A DNA stretch of 64,000 bases from Parelaphostrongylus tenuis (Eukaryota; Nematoda; Chromadorea; Rhabditida; Metastrongylidae): positions 62,001 to 126,000 of the forward strand of contig JAHQIW010001904.1 in NCBI GenBank assembly GCA_019055375.1, written 5' to 3'. Below are positions 53,701 to 63,745 of this stretch, piece after piece; the first letter of the stretch is position 1, and every line of letters begins with the position of its first letter. Position numbers and translations under genes: made by a program. Under the pieces are notes generated by a model that ran no database searches, had not been told where the DNA came from, and worked only from the letters and a program-made list of their open reading frames with translations.

Positions 53701-56700
53701 CCGTATCAATTGTAAATCGGAGAATCCTTGCAGTGCTTGGATAAAGTTGTTTAGTAAGGAAGTCAGTGTAGAAATACTTGGTATAAGAATGATGAGAATC
53801 GTACACAACCTGAGTATTTTATTTTACTATGATGCAGAGTGGTTTCATTTTTTTTATTACGAATATGCACCATGTCAGCAATGATCATCCCATCTGGTGT
53901 GTTATAAGCATTCAGTTGATGCGTAACAAACATAGAAGGAAATACTTCCAACGGTTGTTTCGTAGAAAATTCTCGAGTCTTCTTGTTGAAAACTAAGATC
54001 CTAAAATTGCCATTTGTTATGTAGCAATTTATCCAGGGGTTTCATTCAACTTCCGTGTAATAAAAAGGCTTTCACCTCAATGGCATCATGTCGTAAAAAT
54101 CCATTCCCCACAAACCACCTTTTTGAGTCGAGTTTGTGGAGTCAGAGTGCGGACGTTCTTTGAACTTGCACGGATTGATGAGCAGCGAGGTAATGGGAAC
54201 CACAACGTGTGTTTCTGTAGAGGTAATGGAGTGAATATATCCGGGTAATACCGCTTTGTTACCTGAAACATGTAAAATGGAGCCTAGAGGGATTTGCACG
54301 AATAATGAGCCATATTATTGTAATACAGATTTAGTCGTTGCCTTGATTCTGTTACTTGAAGTGCTCAACTAACACTTAACACTCATAACACATATGGAAC
54401 GAGGCTGATTCTTCGAAAAAGGAAGGTAGTTTCTTGCAACTAAAAATCTTTTAGCGCTTAAAACTTATTAAACCTCAAGCATAATTTTTCTGAAATCTTA
54501 TTCCTAGATTAAATTTGCCAAAATTCGGACTTATAAGAAAAAAATTGAGGCAAACTCTATATTCTTTTTGAAGCAAACATTTAAGACGCGCACGCAACCA
54601 GTGGCATCCTCAATACATTCCAAGAAATCTAATCGTCCTGAATTATGTTCCTCCTGTTCAGTATCCTTAAAATAAGCAAAAATCACTCCTTATGACTTCA
54701 AGAAATCAAGTTTACCACTGTATTATCTTAAAAACTGCGTCTTGATAACAAAAAAAATTCATATTCTAGTGAATTTCGCCGGAGCTATTCTAAATCGTTT
54801 CGGGCCGTCACATATTTTCCAAGCTGAGGAGGTCACTGCTTTTGCCAATTACTGATAGAAGTCAATGAATGCAATTTGCATTCCGCCTGAAGCCCTTTTT
54901 TTGTAAATTGACTGATTCATCGATCACTAGAGTATTGAAAGAGTTAGAAACTGCACACATATATGTCTTCTACGTCTATTGAACGTCCTATGTTCGAAAA
55001 CAAATGGTGTGATTCGTGTTATCAGAGAACCATCCGGTGTTATTTGTTTACCTTCACATCATTAAATTAATTAAACGTCGTCTCTTGTTCACTTGCAGTG
55101 GAAAATGGCGACTCTTCTAAGCAAAATGAGCTTTTGATAGAATTTTACCATCTACGTTTTTGTCACAATCAAGCATAACAATGTGGCGGTAAATAGATTT
55201 GACAAAACATTGTCGCCATTTTTATGATAAGGACGGCACATGATTGATGAAAGAGGTTTTTTTCAGTAGCACTTTTGCCAGATCAGTCAACAGGAATCAA
55301 TATAAACACCAGGACGGGTTCTTGCTAATTTTATTCACACATACTCGCTCTTGCTAGTCTGCAGTTGAGATATTTCCAAAAAATTTGCAGAAAAGCTTCC
55401 CTTTGCAGTCTTTTTCTTCTCGACGAAATACTAAGTTGAGGAAAAAGTTCCTTAACACCCGCGAACAACTCAAATTTTAAGTTTGTTCCACACAGTATCC
55501 GTTATTGTAAATTCATGGGAATACCTCAGGAATACTTCTATAGGAAATTCAAACGGCAACGCTAATTATACGCCAGTTATACCCGACACTGATTCGTAGA
55601 AATTGCGCGCTGTTTCAACAAGACAACTCCAAACCTCACAGCGCAAAGAAGACTAAGTAAAAGTTTGATGAACTGGAGAGAGTCGAGGTCTTGCCGCACC
55701 CAGCCTACAGTCCAGATATTGCGCCGTCCGATTTTGTCCTTTCTGCACAATGGAACGTTTTCTACGTGGATGCCGATTTGAGCTATTTGATCAAGTTGAA
55801 GAGGCATGTCAGAAGTTTCTAGATTCAAAGCCCAAGGAATGGCGATTTCGAGCAAATGCGAAAGCTTACAGATCCTTGGCAAGCGTTCGTGAATAATAAT
55901 GGTCTTTATTTTGAAAAATAATAATCGTTGCTTTTCATTGAATCTATGTATAAACTTCGAAACCTTTTCCTCAACCTAGTAGAATAAATCTTATACGCTT
56001 TCATTATGTTAACGACTGATAGATGGCTGTATTACTTTTCCTCTGAGTAGTGGTCGATGAAAAAGAGCGACACAGGTTTAAGTGAGGTGTTTGAGTCGAA
56101 GTGATGGGCAATAGATGATGAACGACAAAGCTCAAACGTTTCACATCTCGTTACCTAAACGTTGCGCTACAAATGAAGGAGCCCATTATTTGGTTGGCAT
56201 GCTCCACCTAGTTGCCTTTGGCTCTTGCAGGGCGATAACATCAAATTTGATGTGACCAGTGGCCTCGAGAAAAAATGAATATCGATGCTTGTAGTGATGG
56301 ATCAGGCGTATAAAGAGTACACCAAAAGGAGGTATTCGGAGATTTCAAGTGATAGCGCTGTTTTGATTCAGGTTTGGATGACCTATATGATCCGAGGTAA
56401 CCTACCTAGGTTTACTCAAGAGTACGTTCCACTTGTAATAAGGCGTGATCAATAATGATGTAGCCTTTGAAGTCTAGTGTGGTGACAATTCATACGAAAA
56501 TTCTCTCCATTTTGCATATTTTCGCGCAACATCAATGTTGCACCATTCTTTCTCTCGGTCTGTATAAATGTTTAGGATGCCCTTTCGTTCGAGCGTTATC
56601 AAGTCCCACCTCGTTCAGTTTGCTCTTGTGATTATTTCGGAAAAGCACAATATTTGTCTATCTGATGAGCGTGCTCTACTTAGAACCGTAAGGAATGACA

Positions 56701-58263
56701 TTGATCAAGTATTGGTGCTTTACAAATATTTTCACCTTCTCTAACTTTTTATCAAGATACCCACAAAAAATTCAAGAACCCGAAAGTTTGTATTTGGAAG
56801 TGCTAGGGAGTGAGAAGAGAGAAATACTCCATACTCATATATAAAATATCAAAATAAAAACACCAGAAAAATTGGTCTGTACACTTGTAATGCATATACA
56901 CTCAGTAGCTCTTCATAAAGAAAAGGTCTAATGAAATGGTGAAATGAACGAATAAAAATATACCGTTTACTTGACTATTGTTTACTGCTTGAAAGTCATC
57001 GGCAAAAAGCACCTAATTCAAGGATTTTAATTTACTAACCTATATACTCATCATTTTTACTACAAGCGTTGAGATTCCATTTGCCGTAGTCGAATAATCC
57101 AATAACTCGTCGAATTCCTTGAGGGTCAACTGTGAAAATGCCCTAAAACAGTATAAAATCAGAGGAGATTCTTGCCCCAAACATGTTATAACGAAAATAT
57201 TTGTAATATCTCACAAAGAGAGTAAAGAAGAATTTAAGAGAATGTTAAATGTTTCTATTCAATGAGTATGATGAAATAATAGTAGAACCTGATGAAAGCG
57301 TTGCTCCTTAAAGTTTACTGCGGAGAATGAGCCCCAAATTGTCCCATCTGAATCAGATCGTTCATGGATTGCCATAGAAATAGGAAACATTGAGAGACGA
57401 GGTGTTGAAAAGATGTCATTTTCCTCGATAAAATTGAAAAGCTTGAACTTAGTTAAGGTGGGAACCTGAAAATAAGGTCGCTCAGTTGGGAAAAGTTTCC
57501 AGCGAACAAAAGATAATTACTGTTAATAAAAATAGAAAATTGTGGCTATCGTCGCATACAGACATCGAATTCGTATCCTATCCAAAAAGGAGCCTCTGTG
57601 CCAGCAAGAATTCGATTCCCAACTTTCCAGAAATCAAGATTTGGATGAAATCTGGCGGCATCGGGATTCGTTGGGACCTAATAATTTCACAATAACACTG
57701 ACTAATCTATCAAAGACTTATGAAAGGAAAAACCTTTTCCCATCTTGACATAGCGGTCAAGTTGTAGTCCGAAAAACCAGGCCATGGTACACTCGATTTG
57801 CTTATGTTACGGTCATAAAATTCCCAAATCTTATATGGTCTGGATGGATAATACCGAGATGAAAACGTTACCTAAAGGTGAAATTGGATTGCAAAAGAAT
57901 CTTTTTGCATACGTTAAAATGTAGATTCTTACTCGTCCGTTGCTTATGTGAAATGATCCAATAGCGCCGATCGCATCAATCATATGATTGAGTTTCTTAC
58001 CGGGTGGCGCAGACGAGTCTCCGTACGAAGCAGACAGTTGACACAAGAAAAATCCGTCTGGAAATTTCCATTTTGTAATATTGCCTTCGACGATTTGCGT
58101 TATTATGGAAACGTTTACCAATAAATTTTGGTATATTCGTGCTTGGACAATACAACTCTCCGTACTTATCACCATGCCACGCATTAGGGAAGCCAACATG
58201 AACGTTCTCGATGGTTTGCCCAAAAACAATTGGTAGTACGAGTGCTGTTGCAGCAATTATCAT
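50712..58263 (-). CDS. Carotenoid oxygenase (RPE65/BCO family), secreted type, with an exon-1 frameshift
   Basis: Eleven exons on the minus strand: 58263-57933, 57871-57734, 57677-57564, 57465-57289, 57142-57040, 54262-54076, 54000-53871, 53809-53663, 53587-53477, 53413-53257, 50875-50712 (TGA). Phases agree at every junction. The product, about 580 residues, begins with a signal peptide (MIIAATALVLPIVFGQ). It carries the EGNI-KW entry motif, GYEFDVPTLTKFKLF, and the four expected iron ligands: His in MAIHERSDSDG (about residue 228), PGYIHSITS (298), FVTHQLNAY (377) and VPYGFHNRY (558). The family cleaves or isomerises carotenoids or related polyenes at a non-haem Fe(II). Near 58115 the frame shifts by one base between STNIPKF and VNVSIITQIVEGN, either a real lesion or an assembly error. 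Introns 5 (2.8 kb) and 10 (2.4 kb) hold transposons. Confidence 0.92.
51085..51345 (+). repeat. GCGCTGTAGC-type repeats, two copies
   Basis: TATAGCGCTGTAGCATTCAGAATGAG...TTTTATTATTACTATG (51090-51165) and AAGCGCTGTAGCAGAAATAGAAC (51262-51290), in intron 10 of the carotenoid oxygenase. An inverted relative lies at 52195-52270. Confidence 0.45.
51714..51778 (-). repeat. tRNA-like sequence, family J copy 1
   Basis: Minus strand: GGGTAGTGTAGTGGTAGCATG (A-box-like TAGTGTAGTGG) and GCGGGTTCGACTCCCGT (perfect B-box core GGTTCGACTCC) with T-stem pairing. It shares flanks with copy 2 (GTGAGCAAAAATAC before and CCCAACACTCATTCTTCAATATCT after, plus strand). The acceptor stem does not close, so it is a tRNA-derived repeat rather than a tRNA gene. 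Confidence 0.75.
51911..52194. mobile_element. Terminal-inverted-repeat element with tRNA-like core (family J copy 2)
   Basis: The left end (51911-51955: ATACTCGCAATTTCTAGTAGTTCTACTGCCTTTTTTCG) is an inverted copy of the right end (52150-52194, reverse: ATACTCGAAACTTCTAGTATATTTACTGCTTTTTTGCAG), about 80% over about 42 bp. The centre (52006-52072, minus) is tRNA-like: GGTGTGGTGGTAGAACACGCCCCCGG and GCAGGTTTCGACTCCCGTC. Copies 1 (51714) and 3 (59128) share the tRNA-like core. It lies in carotenoid oxygenase intron 10. Confidence 0.75.
52195..52275 (-). repeat. GCGCTGTAGC-type repeat, inverted copy
   Basis: Reverse strand TATAGCGCTGTAGCGTTCAAAGCAAGATTGTATTTCACAAACGCAGCGCGCTTTTATTATTATC matches 51090-51160. 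Confidence 0.5.
52766..52830 (-). repeat. tRNA-like sequence in carotenoid oxygenase intron 10
   Basis: Minus strand: TGGTGTGGCTTAGGGGTAGAGTACTAGC (A box TGGCTTAGGGG) and CTGGGGTTCAATGCCCCATGCC (B box with a GGGG/CCCC T stem). The acceptor ends (TGGTGTG and ATGCC) do not pair well. It is probably a tRNA pseudogene or SINE head unrelated to family J. Confidence 0.55.
55431..55979 (+). mobile_element. Mariner deletion derivative, copy 2 (lineage 3), inside carotenoid oxygenase intron 5
   Basis: Perfectly TA-flanked element. The ends CTAAGTTGAGGAAAAAGTTCC and the complement of CTAGGTTGAGGAAAAGG are inverted. The remaining C-terminal transposase frame reads FDELERVEVLPHPAYSPDI, APSDFVLSAQWNVFYVDADL, LKRHVRSF and QSPRNGDFEQM. 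The last catalytic Asp is kept (APSDF), and NDELERIE-type spacing matches copy 1 at 38927-39498. The frame has one stop (KRHVRSF*). The N-terminal domain is deleted as in copy 1, which suggests a shared non-autonomous ancestor. Confidence 0.85.
56040..56350 (-). pseudogene. LINE endonuclease remnant (other RTE lineage) in carotenoid oxygenase intron 5
   Basis: The minus strand carries HIKFDVIALQEPKATRWSMP near 56275-56195 and then degraded frames (WAPSFVAQRLGNEM). The core IKFDVIALQE-K--R is the first catalytic block of the apurinic endonuclease of RTE/BovB-type LINEs. It differs from the DVI-LAETR version at 815. No intact domain remains. The region to 56720 may be its 5' leader. Confidence 0.5.
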
Positions 58264-59127
58264 CCTAGACCACTGGTTGATGAATATAGCTCATTCAGAC
58301 TAACTCTTCTAGCTTCTAAGGTACCTCCTTTCAAATAGATGAGATACATGCAAATTGATCGATTTAGTGTACGAAGCTTACGAACGTGATGAAGTGAGTG
58401 GTCAGTAAAGTGACGAGTGGACGTGGCTGTGGGCGTTCGCAGCGGAAATCGCGGATTATGGTAAAACAACCTTACCCTTCCGTCATGGTTTCTTCCTATG
58501 TCGCACACTCAACACTAGTTCCGCCTTCGCCATTCCGTCTCAATATTTTAGCCGATTTTACCAGGGAGTATAAAGGCGGTGATAAATTACTTTGAATTGA
58601 TGATTTTTTGGGCACCAAAACTTTAGCGGTTCTCTGGACTTGGGAATGAATCGACGATTGAGAATTTGAAACAAATAAAAGCTCATAAGGGAAAGCCACT
58701 ACATTTTGTGGTGCTCTATTCACATTTTCTATTCAACTTAATACATTATACATTATCTATTCAACTTAATCTGACTCTACTCAGAAGAGTGTCACGTCGC
58801 TAGAAACTATATCTCTATGTTACAGGAAGCGACCATATGTGAATAAGGTGTCAAAACCGAAAGCTGGGTCGTGGTAAAAATAGTAGATTTGTTCTCGCTA
58901 GCCTATTAGAACATGAGATTATTAGTTTTGTCATTTGCTGATTTTGAACACTCCCTGGCCTTTTCTAAATATTCGCTTGTGATTTTTCCTTTCTGATAAT
59001 TCACTTCACAAAATGGTCACAGTAATATTATAAAACAGAGTGCAGTCGCCAGATCAAAAAGGAAGTGATAGGTAATCGTAATCTCTGTTCGTGCAGCACT
59101 TGCGAATTTCGTGACTAGGAATAATCA
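58264..59127. promoter_or_regulatory. Upstream flank of the carotenoid oxygenase gene
   Basis: About 0.9 kb between the carotenoid oxygenase ATG (58263, minus) and the next repeat. The base pattern just 5' of the ATG (GGTCTAG) is a weak trans-splice acceptor candidate. Frames here on both strands overlap and lack motifs. No specific promoter motif can be named. Confidence 0.3.
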
Positions 59128-59331
59128 TATACTCGAGACTTCTTGTGTTTTTACTGCTTTTTTGCAGTGTTGTTATGTTTCAAATGTGCCTAAGAGAATT
59201 GAGTCGCAAGCGAAAATTCGCCCTCAGACGGGAGTTGAATCCGCGTTTCACTAGTACCGGTTTCGCGTGCTACCATTACACTACCGGGGTACCGTTTTTT
59301 CTACTACTCATTCTTCAACGTCTCCATGATA
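59128..59331 (+). mobile_element. Family J element, copy 3 (left half with tRNA-like core)
   Basis: The left terminal repeat ATACTCGAGACTTCTTGTGTTTTTACTGCTTTTTTGCAG matches the ends of 51911-52194. The tRNA-like core is on minus at 59222-59288 (TAGTGTAATGGTAGCACG; GCGGATTCAACTCCCGTC). The right end is replaced by a family B element from 59332. Confidence 0.75.
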
Positions 59332-59530
59332 CAGTGTACTTTGAGCCTTTCATGATGTCTCTTATGGGCACTTCTGAAGTGCAAGACACTTGTATCGGCT
59401 TTGTAGCCTCGTCAGTTGCACGATGCCTTTTCGTTCAGTCGGTTTCTTGACGAAGCAACTGTCTTACACTTTGTAAGTGCCTATGAGTGACCCCATGAAA
59501 GGCTCAGTATACACTGCCAGATTATATCGT
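59332..59530. mobile_element. Inverted-repeat element family B, copy 5
   Basis: Arms GTGTACTTTGAGCCTTTCATGATGTCTCTTATGGGCACTTC and its inverted partner GTAAGTGCCTATGAGTGACCCCATGAAAGGCTCAGTATAC enclose GACACTTGTATCGGCTTTGTAGCCTCGTCAGTTGCACGATGCC. It is inserted in, or recombined with, family J copy 3. Confidence 0.8.
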
Positions 59531-60300
59531 TCTTAAGCGAGGTCTCAAATTAGTCGATTGCATATTTGGTTATATAACAATAACCAAGTTTCAAAAAAAG
59601 AATGTTTCGACAATGAAGGTCCGAGTATAGCGCTGTGGATACAGGTAATGTACAATAATCATGTGGATTTTGCTTTGAATACGACGGCGATTAACCAACC
59701 ATCTCCCCTCTGAGGTCAGTGAAGTGCTTTCAGGCCTGCTCGTTGAGAATTTTAAAAAATGACTCAACACATCGATAAGCCTATTGCAAGTCATTGCTTA
59801 TGCATCTACGATACTTAAGGAATAAAGTTGCCCAACAAATCCTACAGAATGTGATCAGCGTTTACAAAGTGTTTACTTCATTCAACAAGGAAGCTCATTC
59901 TTGTTATTCACCGTACTTTCACTTCTTCTGCGATTACAAGATGAGATTAATTCACGAAGCAAGAATGAACAGATTTTTGGAGAACTTAATGAACGGCCAG
60001 ACCGTATTTCTTGTGACGATAAAAAATTAAATCACTTTCTTCAAATGTAACAGTTTCGTCTACGTAAGAAAATATAAGTGATAACAACACTTTATTCTGC
60101 TGATCATGGAATTCTGCCAAAGTTTATTTATCATGTTGTACTTGTAACGTTGAAGGAGCGAGTACATAATTATTTGTTGGAATGGACGCGAAAAGTACAT
60201 ACTAAGTAGCAATGCCGTAAGTTCTGGCTGAAGTGATTGAATTCAAGTTTGAAATTCCATTTTTCTCTCCATTAATTGAAAAATATTCTGGTTGATTAGA
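59531..60300. other. No gene confidently seen
   Basis: A 77-codon plus-strand frame (59800-60030) without recognised motif lies downstream of the flp-7 stop; it is probably chance. Confidence 0.35.
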
Positions 60301-63153
60301 TCAAATTATCAGCGTCTCCCAAACATGCGGATTTGCATCGCGTTTCCCAAACCTGAAATAATATTGAATTTTCAAATTCATCCCATTTCGACATGTCATG
60401 TGATGCATCTCTTTTGATTGAGTAAGTGGAGGAGATATTTTTCAAATTTGCTCCGACTGCAAAATGGTTTTCTTTTTGATCTGATAAGTAATCATTCTTA
60501 TCATTCATTACGCTCACCTAACCATGCTTATCCTATCCATTGGCGACCTCTTTAAAGAATCGACCATTAGGGTACGATCCCAACTGGCACGTTTCCCAAA
60601 TCTTGAGAGCTTTTTTTGGTAATGGATACGCATAATTCGAAAATACAATTACTGCCTACCTGACCATTGCTGACCGAGAAAAAGATGCGCGGCCAGTTCT
60701 GGATATTGTCGATTGTTCGAATCCAGCTCTTTTTCCGAATCTGCTCATTTATCTATTATTATTCTTTTACATAGTGAAATTATGGCTTCAAGTGGCTTTT
60801 CACAAAACTTCCACTTTTCGTTTCATTGTATATTGTATCGTTCTACGCGAGCTTTGAAAAACAGTCGAATACAAGGGCTTTCACTTTTTCTGCAGTGTTT
60901 TGCGTAAACAGTAAAATAACGTTTTTTTTCTTTTTCAAAATTTTTATTTACACTTTCACGCCGACTACACTGATTGCGATATCTAATCCATGTTCAACAT
61001 GCTTGTTGAAGCTGCCTGTTTATAGAATCATCATAGTTGGAAATTATTTCAAGGTGCACTAGTAAAGTCTTGTTTCAGATTAACACGTCCACGCTCAAGT
61101 ATCATCTGTAAAATACCTTATTTAAGCACTTTCTTAGATTTAGATCTATCAAGAAGGCAAAAAACGTGATTTTTTCAAGCTCAGATATTTATCAGCTTAT
61201 CATAATGCATGTTAACCGATAACTGCGCGCTTTAGCGGCTTCGAGCACATCGTTTACTGTAATTGCGTTATTGCAATTTCACAGCAGATGATCTCCTGAT
61301 ATTAGAAGATTCTGATTCTATGAAAACTCTATCCCTGCAAAAACTTACTCTATTACTGGAGAGATTTCCGTAAGCACTTTTTCAGTAAGAAGCTCTCAAC
61401 TGCCGTAAAAATATTTACTTAATAAAAAGTCAGTAAACAATCGAATTTCATTTAGTTGACCGCTTCTTGCGGTGGTATGATCTTATAATGGACTCAATAT
61501 TGTCGCAAATGTTCTTGCACAGCACTCCACATTATTGGGAATATTATAAAAAGTTAATACTTATAGAACGGCAAAACAAAGTCCCTTTTATCTATTGTTT
61601 TTCAAAACTTCGTTATGAACTTCGATATATTCTAAAAGATTTATCTAAACCTTTTCGATGTTTAGTATTTGGCTATGATGAGGCGGGCGAGATCACCAAA
61701 ACGTGTGTAAGCCACCGGCATGGCAAATGTCGAGTAAGCTCAAATCAGTCAATTAGATATATCGAGGTTTTAAAACAAGATTTTCAAAAACAGTCGGTTG
61801 AAGAGCAAGACTCGGACAGTATTCACGTTGGCTGGGCTTTGAATGCTATGTTTCCCCTTCCCTACTTTGTAGGAATGATTGGTGCGACATGAGTCTGGTG
61901 AGTCGGGCGAGACTGCCGCAACAAACGTATGTCAGTGACATACCAAACCTCGTGAAGTGTGACTGTTATTACTAGGAACTGTTCTTTCGCTTTGAGAGAA
62001 GCTCCAAAAAAGAATGTACCGCTCCGATACTCCGAAATTTTCTCTACATGTTCATGTGCTTTTAGTGCTTCCAAAGGAGTAAGAGTAAAACACGCGGCCG
62101 ATGTAAAACATGATTTTATTTTGAATCGCGCTAGCCAAAGATTTAAGCTTTCGAATAATCACTAACACTCATATAAAAATTTCTTGTCCAGTGAAAGCGA
62201 TCGCTTTTCCATCCTCTATTATTTGATGGGAAATAACCTGAAATTACAGCGCACAGAGTGAATTAAGAGGCGCACGATTTTCGCCAATTTTGTGCTAATT
62301 TCTTCTCCGTTTTGAAGAAAATTTTGAAATTTTTTAGCAGTCTAACACAGCACGATTTTTTTTTCACTTGCTCATGGGCTTTCTGACATATATCTCCGAA
62401 AGTGAAACGCAATATTATTCTCTTAGAAGGACCTTTTCATTAATCATCTTCTGTTTCAGAATCAGCTTTTTAAAGCTGTCAAATAATTACTACAAGTTTG
62501 GCAAAAAGTCTTTTACAAACCTTAGCATAGGGAAAATGCGCGCTAAAGGTGGAACGAAATTTTGCTTTTGATGCTACAGCGCATTTAAGAAATTGTGCCA
62601 AAAATCAACAATACAGTTAATATCGCAGAGATTTGAGCTAAGAAATAATTACTAAAAGCTAAAAAGAGCGAAAAGCGCTCCGTTCAGAGTCATTTTTTCT
62701 GGATGTATCGCAATCTACAAAATTCATCATCTCCCATAGACGCTTGTGAACAAGCATGAAAGAGACATCATAACACTTCTCAACACCTCAGCCTCACAAT
62801 TTCTGAGTTATGAAGACCAGAAATTAATGAAGCTCAAAAAGTCTCACCGAACCATTGACGACCTATCAGTTGGAGATCTTTTGTCGAAATCAAGGTCGTA
62901 ACAGAGCACAATGCTGTAATAAGTGATATTGAATCTGAAGTGACAATTTGTTTGATATTCTGATCTTCATTGAACTGTTGAACTGATTCCTAGTAAAAAC
63001 AACGATTACGCCGAAAACTTTCATATAACAACTGAGTCTTTTTGTAAGTACACTATCAGTGATTTTTGAAGCTGTAGAACCAAATCTGTGTGAGTACCTT
63101 ATTTCTGTTGCGACGCTTAAGATGGCAATAAAAAGGATGAAGCGCTCCGTCAT
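60301..63153 (-). CDS. flp-7: FMRFamide-like neuropeptide precursor, flp-7 type
   Basis: Five exons on the minus strand: 63153-63098, 62913-62848 (acceptor could be 62934 instead), 60740-60660, 60601-60518, 60352-60301 (TGA). Exon 1 gives a signal peptide (MTERFILFIAILSVATEI; an in-frame ATG at 63174 is also possible). Predicted amidated products, each ending MVRFG before KR: SPTDRSSMVRF, ASFSRSAMVRF (after an AGFEQSTISRTGR spacer) and SPMDRISMVRF (after ASWDRTLMVDSLKR). The tail is DANPHVWETLII. C. elegans FLP-7 peptides are SPMQRSSMVRF-, SPMERSAMVRF- and SPMDRSKMVRF-amide, so the identity is firm. The product, about 112-119 residues, is processed in neurosecretory vesicles and acts on G-protein-coupled receptors. 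Introns 2, 3 and 4 all split the Arg codon of MVR|FGKR in phase 2. Intron 2 is about 2.1 kb. Confidence 0.93.
61488..61892 (+). other. Hypothetical frame inside flp-7 intron 2, probably not a gene
   Basis: A 134-codon open frame from ATG 61488 has a GYDEAGEITKTCVSHRHGKC segment resembling the GAGGAAGGCGAGACTGCC retroelement repeat motif, and no recognised domain. Its position antisense within the flp-7 intron favours a transposon-derived frame. Repeat G copy 2 follows at 61895. Confidence 0.2.
61893..61980 (+). repeat. Dispersed repeat G, copy 2
   Basis: GAGTCGGGCGAGACTGCCGCAACAAACG...GTGACATACCAAACCTCGTG matches 6650-6725. Confidence 0.5.
62080..62215 (+). repeat. Dispersed repeat F, copy 2
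   Basis: It matches 8020-8190 (CACGCGGCCGATGTAAAACATGATTTT, GATTTAAGCTTTCGAATAATCACTAA). It lies in flp-7 intron 2. Confidence 0.6.
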
Positions 63154-63494
63154 GGTCCTCAGAAATGACTTCAATATTATACCTTAATAAAACCGACTGC
63201 TCAACATGGTCTAGAGTGGATTTAACTCGAAGAAAAAATAAGTGGACATCGAGAAAACTTTGAAGCAAATATACTTTGTCTGATTGGATATTTAGGAATT
63301 GAGAGAAACGATGCTTTTTGAAAATCTCCATGAAACAAGAAGATTACTGGAAATTAAAATTATGTTCATTCGTCTGGTCAGACACATATGCTTCCTATCT
63401 GTGCTTTGTAGGAAAAGCACTTCATGAATTTCATCTGTATAGAATCAAATCATCAATTAGTGAAAAGGAGAAAGGATAAAGGATAAAGCTCTTG
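63154..63494. promoter_or_regulatory. Upstream flank of flp-7
   Basis: A minus-strand frame (63331-63056) runs through this region, but flp-7 uses another frame from 63153. No clear promoter element or trans-splice acceptor is recognised. Confidence 0.3.
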
Positions 63495-63745
63495 GCGTTA
63501 ATCAATCCCTGAGGGATGCGCCATGCATTCGACTTCATTTATTAAACTTCGTTCGAGATGATTGAATGCTTGTCTGCCTTTACAATGACTCGTGGTGTCC
63601 TCGCGCTGAACCAAGTCAATGTTGCTTATCCTCCCAGAGAAATCTGAGACCAGTCTGGTACCAATTTACCCACCCATGAGGGATGGGTGGCTTGGTGAGC
63701 CATGAGCGCGAGATCGAGCCATTGAGCTCGTGTGCGAAAATGTAT
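63495..63745 (-). mobile_element. tRNA-derived SINE family H, copy
   Basis: On the minus strand: AATGGCTCGATCTCGCGCTCATGGCTCACCAAG (B-box region and following body), GGGTAAATTGGTACCAGAC, ACGAGTCATTGTAAAGGCAGACAAGCATTCA and ATGCATGGCGCATCCCTCAGGGATTGAT. It matches the copies at 40975-41250 and 43077-43350. The A-box end is degraded. Confidence 0.75.

Noticed and set aside
57486..57748. Plus-strand frames of 68-69 codons
   Set aside because: Antisense shadows of carotenoid oxygenase exons 2-3 and the introns around them.
57997..58150. 34-nt intron (GTAAAC...CGAAG) to repair the exon 1 frame of the carotenoid oxygenase
   Set aside because: It would be shorter than typical nematode introns and would delete the VEG part of the conserved entry motif; a one-base indel explains the data better, though I leave it open in the findings.
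61467..61892. 141-codon frame as a real gene nested in the flp-7 intron
   Set aside because: No ATG at the frame start (the first is at 61488), no recognised domain, and a central segment resembling a retroelement repeat motif.
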